From NCBI GenBank assembly GCA_030632095.1, contig DAOVJU010000099.1, forward strand, positions 1 through 9,101: 9,101 nucleotides of DNA, written 5' to 3'. The stretch's first letter is position 1. Every line of letters begins with the position of its first letter. Source of the stretch: Chlorobiota bacterium. GTDB lineage: Bacteria; Bacteroidota; Bacteroidia; Bacteroidales; B39-G9. This document shows positions 1 to 5,759 of the stretch, in pieces. Position numbers and translations under genes: made by a program. The notes under the pieces are model-generated. The model saw only the letters and a program-made list of their open reading frames with translations. It ran no database searches and was not told the origin of the DNA.

Positions 1-299
1 AAATTGTTCATTTCTTTGGCAAGAAACCCGTTCCCGCACCTGTTAGAAATCAAATGATAAATTAACATGTTGTTTTCATCCTCAACTTTATAAAGCGAAA
101 AACTCTGTTCAACATTAAGTTTTTTATTGAAAATTTTAAGATTGTCTTGTTTTTCAAAATTCATGTCTAAGGCCTGGTTAATCAACCATATTAGTTTATA
201 GTCGATCTCATGCGAAGCAATGCCAATAAGTTTGAAATCATATTCAATATCTACTAAAAGCTTATGTTTTCTTTTTTTTGATGTATTTGTATTTTTCAA
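1..299 (-). CDS. IPExxxVDY family protein, N-terminal part (runs off left edge)
   Basis: Reading the minus strand from 299 gives 99 codons with no stop before the window edge. The translation contains KHKLLVDIEYDFKLIGIASH, then EIDYKLIWLINQALDMNFEK, and later SFSLYKVEDENNMLIYHLIS. This matches my recollection of the N-terminal half of the short Bacteroidota IPExxxVDY family, which often sits beside rnc. The family has no established biochemical role that I know of. There is no ATG in this frame between the rnc stop (324-326) and the methionine deep inside the domain. The best start is therefore TTG at 297-299, which gives a short basic leader (KNTNTSKKRKHK). The gap to rnc is 24 nt, consistent with co-transcription. 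The C-terminal motif that names the family lies outside the window, so the assignment rests on the N-terminal part and on context. Confidence 0.75.
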   Translation of the reverse strand, partial: MKNTNTSKKRKHKLLVDIEYDFKLIGIASHEIDYKLIWLINQALDMNFEKQDNLKIFNKKLNVEQSFSLYKVEDENNMLIYHLISNRCGNGFLAKEMNN

Positions 300-323
300 T
301 TTGTTATGGTTTCTAAAATTAAA

Positions 324-1052
324 TTAGTTTTTGTTGATATTATGCAATGCAATTTCTGCTGCTTTTTGTTCAGCAATTTTTTTAGAAGGACCTTTCCCAA
401 TACCAGCTTCTTCATCTTCAATTTTAAGAACTGAAACAAAAACAAGTGATAATTCAACATCAGGATTTTCAGGATATGTGTCAAAGCTAATGTCCTTTTT
501 GAACTTCTGCCCCCATTCAATGATTTTACTTTTATAGTTTGTCTCTATTGCAAGAAGCTCATCAAGGTTTATGTATTTGTCAATTATTTTTTTTCTTACG
601 AAATTTTTTGTTTTGTCATATCCTTTATCACAATAAACTGCACCAATTAATGCTTCAAAAGCATCACCATAAATGTTTTTTGATGTATTGTTTTTTTTGG
701 GGGGCAACTGAATAAAATTTTCAACGCCTAATTTTAAAGCAAGTTTACTTAGATTTTCACCATTTACAATTTTTGAACGCATGGTAGTTAAAAATCCTTC
801 ATCTTTTCCGGGAAATTTTTTATACAGGTAATCAGCAATAATTGCGTCAAATATAGCATCGCCAAGATATTCAAGTCTTTCGTTATTGATAAATGTGCCA
901 TCGTTATATGTAATGGTAGAAGACCGGGGTATAAAAGCAGTTTTATAATACTCGATATGAACAGGCCGGAAACCAAGTATTTTTTTTAAACGAAAATAAA
1001 GCTGGTTATCTTCTTTTAACCGATAAAAGATTCTAAAAACTTTTAAAAACAC
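324..1052 (-). CDS. rnc: Ribonuclease III
   Basis: This is a double-stranded RNA endonuclease that processes rRNA precursors and structured RNAs in the cytoplasm. The RNase III domain covers about residues 20-160. It carries the signature NNERLEYLGDAIFDAI at 56-71 with acidic residues E58, E61 and D65, and the second metal-binding pair D130 and E133 in YGDAFEALIGAVY. The spacing matches E. coli E38/E41/D45/D114/E117, so the catalytic set is complete. A double-stranded RNA-binding domain follows at about 171-242, ending in GKGPSKKIAEQKAAEIAL. The length of 242 aa is normal for Bacteroidota. The start codon is GTG (1050-1052), three bases after the fabF stop and in the same frame. The first internal ATG is at residue 91, inside the catalytic domain, so an ATG start is excluded. 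Translation is probably coupled to fabF. Confidence 0.96.
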   Translation of the reverse strand: MFLKVFRIFYRLKEDNQLYFRLKKILGFRPVHIEYYKTAFIPRSSTITYNDGTFINNERLEYLGDAIFDAIIADYLYKKFPGKDEGFLTTMRSKIVNGENLSKLALKLGVENFIQLPPKKNNTSKNIYGDAFEALIGAVYCDKGYDKTKNFVRKKIIDKYINLDELLAIETNYKSKIIEWGQKFKKDISFDTYPENPDVELSLVFVSVLKIEDEEAGIGKGPSKKIAEQKAAEIALHNINKN

Positions 1053-1055
1053 AAA

Positions 1056-2309
1056 TTACCCGGTGAATTTTTTAAATATTACTGATGCATTATGGCCTCC
1101 AAATCCAAAAGTATTGCTTATTGCAGCACGAACTTCTCGGTGAACAGCGTTATCAAGTGTATAATTTAGATTTTGATCTATCTCAGGATCAAGCTTGCTG
1201 CAATTTATTGTTGGAGGGCAAATATTATTTATTGATGCTAAAAGCGAAGTAATTGCTTCAACAGCTCCTGCTGCACCTAATAAATGGCCTGTCATAGATT
1301 TTGTTGCGCTTATATTCAATTTGTAAGCATGTTCGCCAAATACTTTTTGTATAGCCTTTATTTCAGCAATATCACCACGCGGAGTTGCTGTTCCGTGTAT
1401 ATTGATATAATCAATATCTTCCGGGTTCATTGATGCATCTTCAAGAGCTGCTCTCATTACATTTAAAGCACCTAATCCTTCCGGATGAGGAGCAGTTAAA
1501 TGATATGCGTCGGCAGACATTCCGCCACCGGCTACTTCAGCATATATTTTTGCACCCCTTTGCCTGGCATGTTCCAATTCTTCGAAAATCAGGGCGCCTG
1601 AACCTTCGCCCATAACAAATCCGTCACGTGTTTCGTCAAGTGGTCTCGATGCTGTTTTAAATTCAGCATTATTCGTTGACATAGCTTGCATTGAATTAAA
1701 TCCACCTATCCCGGCTTCATTAATTGATGCTTCAGAACCACCTGTAATAAAAATGTTTGCTTTACCTAATCGGATGTAATTTAAAGAATCAATGAGCGCA
1801 TTTGTTGAAGATGCACATGCCGAAACAGTTGTAAAATTTGGCCCCCTGAAGTTATATTTTATTGATATATGCCCGGAGGCAATATCAGCTATCATTTTTG
1901 GGATAAAAAACGGACTATATCTTGGAATATAATCTCCGATAACAAAAGCTTCAATTTCCTTAAGGAATGTTCCTAAACCACCAATTCCTGAACCCCAAAT
2001 AACACCTGCTTTATCGCAATCTATTGATTCAATGTCAATTTTACTGTCTTCCATTGCTTCTGCAACGGCTACCAAAGCAAATTGAGCAAAAAGGTCAAGT
2101 TTCCTGGCCTCTTTTCTGTTAAAATACTTTGTGGGGTCGTAATCTTTAACTTCGCAAGCAAATTTAGTTTTAAATTTTTCGGGATTAAAATGGGTAATCA
2201 TATTGGCACTACTGATACCATTTATAAGATTTTTCCAGGTTTCATCCAAGGAATTGCCTAATGGAGTTATGGCTCCAAGCCCAGTTACAACAACCCGTTT
2301 TAATTCCAT
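1056..2309 (-). CDS. fabF: 3-oxoacyl-[acyl-carrier-protein] synthase II
   Basis: This condensing enzyme of type II fatty-acid synthesis extends acyl chains with malonyl-ACP, releasing CO2. The thiolase fold is full length at 417 aa. The nucleophile is C165 in VSACASSTNAL. The catalytic histidines are H305 in NIHGTATPRGD and H342 in KSMTGHLLGAAG, with K337 beside the latter. Each lies one residue from its E. coli FabF counterpart (C164, H304, H341, K336). The glycine-rich end NTFGFGGHNASVIFKK is also typical. The ATG at 2307-2309 lies 23 nt after the acpP stop, so the substrate carrier and its condensing enzyme are almost certainly co-transcribed. Nothing is missing or unusual in the protein. 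FabF is preferred over FabB because of the acpP-fabF linkage and the overall motif match. Confidence 0.97.
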   Translation of the reverse strand: MELKRVVVTGLGAITPLGNSLDETWKNLINGISSANMITHFNPEKFKTKFACEVKDYDPTKYFNRKEARKLDLFAQFALVAVAEAMEDSKIDIESIDCDKAGVIWGSGIGGLGTFLKEIEAFVIGDYIPRYSPFFIPKMIADIASGHISIKYNFRGPNFTTVSACASSTNALIDSLNYIRLGKANIFITGGSEASINEAGIGGFNSMQAMSTNNAEFKTASRPLDETRDGFVMGEGSGALIFEELEHARQRGAKIYAEVAGGGMSADAYHLTAPHPEGLGALNVMRAALEDASMNPEDIDYINIHGTATPRGDIAEIKAIQKVFGEHAYKLNISATKSMTGHLLGAAGAVEAITSLLASINNICPPTINCSKLDPEIDQNLNYTLDNAVHREVRAAISNTFGFGGHNASVIFKKFTG

Positions 2310-2332
2310 TTTAGTTCAAATTTTATAGATTT

Positions 2333-2569
2333 TTACTTTGCGTTGTTTTCAATGTATGAAATAGCGTCTCCAACTGTTCCAATTTTTTCTGCTTGATCAT
2401 CCGGAATAGCAATATTGAATTCTTTTTCAAATTCCATGATCAACTCAACAGTGTCAAGTGAATCAGCACCTAAATCATTAGTGAAACTGGCTTCCGGTGT
2501 AACTTCGTTTTCATCAACTCCTAGTTTGTCAACGATAATTGCATTTACTCTTGATGAAATGTCTGACAT
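2333..2569 (-). CDS. acpP: Acyl carrier protein
   Basis: This is the small acidic carrier of growing acyl chains in fatty-acid synthesis. The 78-aa product is normal length. It has the phosphopantetheine attachment motif GADSLDTVELIMEFEKEF, with the modified serine at S37, and the usual helical acidic remainder ending IPDDQAEKIGTVGDAISYI. It is the first gene of the minus-strand acpP-fabF-rnc-IPExxxVDY run. The start is the ATG at 2567-2569. Upstream is a 256-nt AT-rich region shared with divergent purN, so the operon promoter should lie there, but I cannot point to a good -7/-33 pair on this strand. Confidence 0.98.
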   Translation of the reverse strand: MSDISSRVNAIIVDKLGVDENEVTPEASFTNDLGADSLDTVELIMEFEKEFNIAIPDDQAEKIGTVGDAISYIENNAK

Positions 2570-2825
2570 AATATTAATGTTTTAATTAATAAATAATGAA
2601 TTCAAATAACATTGCAAAGAAATGAATTTAACCAAAATAATAAAAAAAATATGATAAAAAAAAGATTATCAAGTAATATTATTATAATTAATAATCTAAT
2701 AATGATTTATTTAAATATACTTTCAGCATGAATTTATCCAGTGTTTTTTTTAGTTTATTTTGATTGGATTAATACTTATTTTTAAGGTTTATTTTTAAAT
2801 AATTTCTTTTTATATACTTAAATAC
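2570..2825. other. Divergent intergenic region between acpP and purN
   Basis: This very AT-rich stretch must hold the promoters for the leftward acpP operon and for rightward purN. No exact TAnnTTTG box is visible on either strand. The nearest on the plus strand is TTATTTTG at 2755-2762, with one mismatch and no TTG at the right distance. A 7-bp inverted repeat, AGATTAT at 2663-2669 and ATAATCT at 2691-2697, could be an operator or chance in such AT-rich sequence. No coding potential is seen. Confidence 0.5.
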
Positions 2826-3416
2826 ATGAAAAACAAAGACTTAACAAGGATTGCAATATTTGCTTCCGGTTCTGGTACAAATGCAGAAAATATTATAAAG
2901 TATTTTAGCGATAATAATAATGTTGAAGTTAATGTTATACTTTCAAATAAGAAGGAAGCATTTGTACTAAAACGTGCTGAAAATCTTAATATTGAAACAA
3001 TTGTTTTTAACAGGCATGAGTTTTATGAATCTGATAAAATAATAACCACATTATTATTAAGAAAAATTGATTTCATAGTTTTAGCCGGGTTTTTATGGTT
3101 AATTCCCAAAGAAATAATTAAAGAATTTAAAGATAGAATTATTAACATTCATCCTGCACTATTACCAAAATACGGAGGAAAAGGGATGTATGGCAATTAT
3201 GTTCATGAAGCAGTCATAAAGAATAAAGAAAAGGAATCGGGAATATCAATACACTATGTAAATGAACATTATGATGAGGGGCAAATAATTTTCCAAAAAA
3301 AAATTAATGTTAGTGAATCAGATACGCCAGAATCATTAGCAAAAAAATACATAGCCTCGAATATGAATATTTCCCCAAAGTCATTGAACAAATTATTTAA
3401 TTATATTAGGAAATAA
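2826..3416 (+). CDS. purN: Phosphoribosylglycinamide formyltransferase (GART), frameshifted near the C-terminus
   Basis: PurN transfers a formyl group from 10-formyltetrahydrofolate to GAR in purine synthesis. The formyltransferase fold starts with ASGSGTNAENII (13-24), the phosphate-binding loop. It continues with IINIHPALLPKYGGKGMYG, containing catalytic N107 and H109, and SGISIHYVNEHYDEGQIIFQ, in which D150 corresponds to the catalytic Asp of E. coli PurN (N106, H108, D144). All catalytic residues lie before the defect. After L171-A-K-K174 the annotated frame continues YIASNMNISPK..., which is not PurN-like. The -1 frame reads IHSLEYEYFPKVIEQII then stop at 3398-3400, which is the expected PurN end. 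The 196-aa product therefore has a wrong 22-residue tail. The intact form would be 191 aa. Translation starts at the ATG at 2826. purN is divergent from acpP and followed by a terminator. Confidence 0.93.
   Translation: MKNKDLTRIAIFASGSGTNAENIIKYFSDNNNVEVNVILSNKKEAFVLKRAENLNIETIVFNRHEFYESDKIITTLLLRKIDFIVLAGFLWLIPKEIIKEFKDRIINIHPALLPKYGGKGMYGNYVHEAVIKNKEKESGISIHYVNEHYDEGQIIFQKKINVSESDTPESLAKKYIASNMNISPKSLNKLFNYIRK
3341..3400 (+). other. A7 slippery run and true purN 3' end in the -1 frame
   Basis: The seven adenines at 3341-3347 form the heptamer A AAA AAA in phase with the purN frame (gcA AAA AAA tac). A one-base slip backward puts ATA at 3347-3349 and gives I-H-S-L-E-Y-E-Y-F-P-K-V-I-E-Q-I-I, with stop TAA at 3398-3400. 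This is the conserved PurN C-terminus. One added A (A8) would also restore it. No stable downstream hairpin and no upstream Shine-Dalgarno-like stimulator is visible. A real or artefactual homopolymer indel is therefore at least as likely as programmed recoding or transcriptional slippage. Confidence 0.85.
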
Positions 3417-3449
3417 GGTTGAAAATAATTAATTTATCAACCTGTTTTT
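3416..3449 (+). terminator. Rho-independent terminator after purN
   Basis: A perfect 7-bp stem, AGGTTGA at 3416-3422 with TCAACCT at 3437-3443, is followed by G and five T. The loop can pair further (AAAT with ATTT). It sits at the purN stop and would insulate the LRR gene from purN transcription. Confidence 0.75.
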
Positions 3450-3514
3450 ACAGTGGTAAATAGAAAATAACCTATATGTTATTTGTTTTTTAAAGTTATA
3501 ATATAAAATAAATA

Positions 3515-3522
3515 TATCTTTG
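3515..3522 (+). promoter_or_regulatory. Bacteroidota-type -7 box for the LRR gene
   Basis: TATCTTTG matches the Bacteroidota primary sigma -7 consensus TAnnTTTG exactly and lies 41 nt before the ATG at 3564. The expected TTG about 19 nt upstream is absent, and the nearest TTTG (3482-3485) is too far. The call rests on the -7 box, the position just after a terminator and the short leader it implies. Confidence 0.55.
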
Positions 3523-3563
3523 CCAGATGTAAGAAATTTCAATAATTTCAAAATCTAATTGTT

Positions 3564-4478
3564 ATGGATAAAGAAGATGTTTTAGCTTTTTTACAGTTGG
3601 TTAATCAAGAAACTGCAATTAAGTTAGATTTGTCAAATAAAGACATTTCTGTTATTCCCCCTGAAATAGGTAATTTAAAAAATCTTGAACATTTAGATCT
3701 TAGCTACAATAATATTCAACATCTTCCGAAAGAAATAGGAAAATTAAAGAAACTTAAGACATTACTTTTGCTAAGAAATGAGTTAAATGAATTGCCTCCT
3801 GAAATGGGTAATTTAAAGGACTTGACTTTAATAGATGTCAGTCATAATTGTTTTAAAACACTGCCTAAAGAGATCGGTAAACTAGTTAATTTAAAGACAT
3901 TTGATGTAAGTTACGGAGAGTTAAGGAAACTGCCTCTTGAATTTATTGAGTTGCTTAGTTTAAGAGAATTATATCTTGAAGAAAATAATTTTAATTTTCC
4001 CCCGGCAAAAGTAATCAAACGTGGTTTATATGCAACAATGCATTATTTAACTGCTGAGAAAAAGAAAAAAGATGCATCAAAAGTTATTTTACAAGTATTT
4101 AATATACCGGAACAAATTAAAAAGCCATTTTTTGAATATATTGGATGTTTCAATGATATAATAACTTCACCTAATCGTAATGATATCTTGTTTGATGTAA
4201 AATTTATGCGTCATGACATTCAACCCGAATTCAGGTTACAACTTGGAGTACAGGAACATTTAAATGAATTTCTTGAGTTCATTAAAGATAATGTAAGTCA
4301 AATTAAGGGTGAAACACCTGATAAACTCAAATCAAGTTTATTTAATCTTGAAATTGCTGAGCTAAAAAGCCAGATCAGTTCATTTAATGAATCAATGGAA
4401 CAAAAGCTATCTGATATCAAGGCAATACAAGATAAAATAGGAAAATTCACCAAATTACTTGATAAGAAATCGAAATAA
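3564..4478 (+). CDS. Leucine-rich repeat protein with uncharacterised C-terminal domain
   Basis: The function is unknown; LRRs usually bind protein partners. After a short N-terminal helix there are six 23-residue-type repeats at about residues 17-154. Their pattern is LxxLDLSxNxIxxLPxEIGxLxx, for example LEHLDLSYNNIQHLPKEIGK (41-60). The last, irregular repeat ends PPAKVIKRGLYATMHYL, like the end of the LRR block in some bacterial LRR-GTPase (Roc-COR) proteins, but no GTPase follows. A lysine-rich linker (165-169) leads to a predicted alpha/beta segment at about 171-245 that I do not recognise. A likely coiled coil ends the protein (about 258-300, NLEIAELKSQISSFNESMEQ onward). There is no signal peptide or membrane segment, so it should be cytoplasmic. 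It has its own -7 box and terminator, hence is probably monocistronic. The start is the ATG at 3564. Confidence 0.92.
   Translation: MDKEDVLAFLQLVNQETAIKLDLSNKDISVIPPEIGNLKNLEHLDLSYNNIQHLPKEIGKLKKLKTLLLLRNELNELPPEMGNLKDLTLIDVSHNCFKTLPKEIGKLVNLKTFDVSYGELRKLPLEFIELLSLRELYLEENNFNFPPAKVIKRGLYATMHYLTAEKKKKDASKVILQVFNIPEQIKKPFFEYIGCFNDIITSPNRNDILFDVKFMRHDIQPEFRLQLGVQEHLNEFLEFIKDNVSQIKGETPDKLKSSLFNLEIAELKSQISSFNESMEQKLSDIKAIQDKIGKFTKLLDKKSK
3612..4025 (+). repeat. Leucine-rich repeat coding block with alternating two-repeat unit
   Basis: Six LRR units of about 69 nt encode residues 17-154. Repeats 1 and 3 end in PPEIGNLKN and PPEMGNLKD. Repeats 2 and 4 end in PKEIGKLKK and PKEIGKLVN. The alternation points to growth by duplication of a 46-residue (138-nt) double unit. 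At the DNA level cctgaaat(a/g)ggtaatttaaa recurs 138 nt apart. Confidence 0.8.
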
Positions 4479-4497
4479 TCAGATGAACCATTATATT

Positions 4498-4529
4498 AAA
4501 AAGCCCGAAGATATTCTTTAGGCTTTTTT
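4498..4529 (+). terminator. Rho-independent terminator after the LRR gene
   Basis: An 8-bp stem, AAAAAGCC at 4498-4505 with GGCTTTTT at 4521-4528, surrounds an inner AAGA/TCTT pairing and ends in a run of six T. It lies 20 nt after the LRR stop codon. The A-tract on the left arm could make it work in both directions. Confidence 0.85.
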
Positions 4530-4577
4530 ATTAGTGTCAATTTGCAGGCTTTCAATTATCAATAAAAAACAATAAAT

Positions 4578-4585
4578 TAAATTTG
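4578..4585 (+). promoter_or_regulatory. Bacteroidota-type -7 box for the membrane-protein gene
   Basis: TAAATTTG matches TAnnTTTG exactly, 27 nt before the ATG at 4613 and after a terminator. No TTG lies at the usual upstream distance. The box overlaps the alternative TTG start at 4583, which argues that translation starts at 4613 instead. Confidence 0.5.
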
Positions 4586-4612
4586 CATCATAATTCATTA
4601 AAAAAACGCGTT

Positions 4613-5419
4613 ATGAAGAAAGCAATTTATTACTGGATAATAGCTATCATTATTACGCTAACAGCGGCAGTTTATCAAAGGTTAACCGGACCATCACATC
4701 CCAAGAGGTTATCATTTTATTACTCAGAAATTAAATATAAAGTCAGGTTACCACGAAATCACGAAAGCACAAGCTTTTGTCCGGTAGAATTAAAAATTGA
4801 CAATGAGCAAATAAATGCTAAAATATATTATAAAAAATATCCATCAAATGACGAATGGACAATAAATGACTTTGCAAAACAAGGCAATAAACTAATTGCA
4901 GAAATTTCCAAACAACCACCGGCGGGAAAAATTTTGTATGTTGTAAAATTATTTGATAAAAACAATAATATACTTCTTGAGAGTGGAGATGTTGTGATCA
5001 GATTTAAAGGTGAGGTTCCGCGTTGGGCATTATTGCCTCATATATTTTTTATGTTTTTTGCTATGTTGTTATCAAATTTGACTGGTTTACTTGCGGTTGG
5101 AAAAAGAAGTTCATTCAGACTATATACAAATTTAACTTTTATTTTATTACTTATAGGAGGTATGATTTTAGGCCCGGTTGTTCAGAAATATGCTTTCGGA
5201 GAATTTTGGACAGGAGTTCCTTTTGGTTGGGATTTAACTGATAATAAAACACTTATTGGTTTCATTGCATGGTTAGTTGCGGTTATTGTTAACTGGAAAA
5301 AAGAACGTCCTGTTTATTCAATAGTTGCTGCAATTATTTTGTTAGTTATCTATTCAGTACCACATAGTATGTTTGGTTCTGAGCTGGATTATTCTACCGG
5401 AACTATAGGACAGGGCTAA
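4613..5419 (+). CDS. Multi-helix membrane protein of unknown function
   Basis: I do not recognise a named family. The 268-aa product has an N-terminal membrane anchor (about 5-22). A soluble domain of about 110 residues follows (25-135). Its pattern, including KQPPAGKILYVVKLFDKNNN and SGDVVIRFKGEVP, looks like a beta-sandwich and probably faces the periplasm. Four more predicted helices lie at about 138-163, 172-190, 211-227 and 233-250. The loop between helices 3 and 4 (QKYAFGEFWTGVPFGWDLTD, 191-210) and the tail PHSMFGSELDYSTG are rich in aromatic, Gly and Asp residues and look conserved. H143 and H251 are possible ligand residues, but this is speculation. A start at TTG 4583 would add ten residues but falls on the -7 box, so the ATG at 4613 is chosen. 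The gene appears monocistronic. No terminator was seen after it. Confidence 0.87.
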   Translation: MKKAIYYWIIAIIITLTAAVYQRLTGPSHPKRLSFYYSEIKYKVRLPRNHESTSFCPVELKIDNEQINAKIYYKKYPSNDEWTINDFAKQGNKLIAEISKQPPAGKILYVVKLFDKNNNILLESGDVVIRFKGEVPRWALLPHIFFMFFAMLLSNLTGLLAVGKRSSFRLYTNLTFILLLIGGMILGPVVQKYAFGEFWTGVPFGWDLTDNKTLIGFIAWLVAVIVNWKKERPVYSIVAAIILLVIYSVPHSMFGSELDYSTGTIGQG

Positions 5420-5536
5420 AATAGATTTCAGATTTTAGATAATTGGAATGGTAAAATAGAAGCTAGTACCCCGTCCCGAAAGTTTTGACATGTTTTTTGG
5501 CAATTAGAGATTATATCCATTATTTTTGAAAGGTAA
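5420..5536. other. Non-coding stretch before the heptamer cassette
   Basis: This is the first part of a 340-nt gap between the membrane protein and the phosphorylase. It has no open reading frame of note and no terminator-like hairpin. The piece ccccgtcccgaaagtttt at 5469-5486 is more GC-rich than its surroundings and could be the end of an old insertion, but no matching inverted copy is present in the window. Confidence 0.4.
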
Positions 5537-5564
5537 ACGTCGAACATCGAACGTTCAACGTTAA
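5537..5564 (+). repeat. Left heptamer repeat array (inverted arm)
   Basis: Four tandem 7-mers read ACGTCGA, ACATCGA, ACGTTCA, ACGTTAA. The segment AACATCGAACGTTCAACGT (5543-5561) is the reverse complement of 5696-5714 at 17 of 19 positions. It is the left arm of an inverted pair enclosing the gene relic at 5574-5657. Confidence 0.85.
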
Positions 5565-5573
5565 ATAGCAAAA

Positions 5574-5657
5574 ATGAAGAAGCAAACGTATGACCTTGAA
5601 GAAAGGCTGCTCAGATATTCTGTACGAATAATTAAGGTTGAAAAGAAAAAGAAATAG
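5574..5657 (+). pseudogene. Truncated start of a four-helix-bundle (S23/IVP-type) protein gene
   Basis: ATG at 5574 opens 27 codons, MKKQTYDLEERLLRYSVRII followed by KVEKKKK and a stop. The first 21 residues match what I know as the N-terminus of the four-helix-bundle family found in 23S rRNA intervening sequences and scattered through Bacteroidota genomes. Intact members have roughly 115-130 residues. Here everything after the first helix is gone, and only about 30 nt separate the stop from the right repeat region. This looks like an internal deletion rather than a functional peptide. I have not checked the family by search. Confidence 0.7.
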
Positions 5658-5689
5658 TCTCAAGGTTCGACATTCGTTTTTTCATTCAA

Positions 5690-5717
5690 TATTGGACGTT
5701 GGATGTTCGATGTTTAT
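5690..5717 (-). repeat. Right heptamer repeat array (inverted arm)
   Basis: Tandem 7-mers TATTGGA, CGTTGGA, TGTTCGA, TGTTTAT are an inverted, diverged copy of the array at 5537-5564. A further related piece, ggttcgacattcg, lies at 5664-5676. Together the two arms define a cassette of about 180 bp. Confidence 0.8.
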
Positions 5718-5720
5718 TTG
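5692..5720 (+). promoter_or_regulatory. Possible promoter for the phosphorylase inside the right repeat arm
   Basis: TTG at 5692-5694, an 18-nt spacer and TTTATTTG at 5713-5720 (one mismatch to TAnnTTTG) form a plausible Bacteroidota promoter 40 nt before the ATG at 5760. This is weak evidence in AT-rich sequence. Confidence 0.3.
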
Positions 5721-5759
5721 AACTTTAATTTCAAACGCTAAAACTTTAAATTAATTAGC

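Noticed and set aside
296..520. 74-codon minus-strand ORF overlapping the end of rnc and the start of the IPExxxVDY gene
   Set aside because: It is out of frame with both supported genes and its lysine/leucine-rich product looks like a shadow translation.
3350..3400. Stimulatory hairpin downstream of the purN A7 run
   Set aside because: Only AATA/TATT around a four-base loop was found, too weak to support programmed frameshifting.
4583..4612. TTG start adding ten residues (MHHNSLKKRV) to the membrane protein
   Set aside because: It overlaps an exact -7 promoter box at 4578-4585, so it would precede or coincide with the transcription start. The ATG at 4613 opens directly onto a membrane anchor.
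5023..5241. 72-codon ORF in another frame within the membrane-protein gene
   Set aside because: It overlaps the transmembrane-coding part of a better ORF, and its composition reflects that sequence.
3564..5419. LRR protein plus membrane protein as a two-gene defence or signalling system
   Set aside because: They are separated by a strong terminator and a separate -7 box, and neither carries a recognisable effector domain.
5469..5486. GC-richer piece ccccgtcccgaaagtttt as an insertion-sequence end
   Set aside because: No inverted partner, target duplication or transposase remnant is visible in the window.
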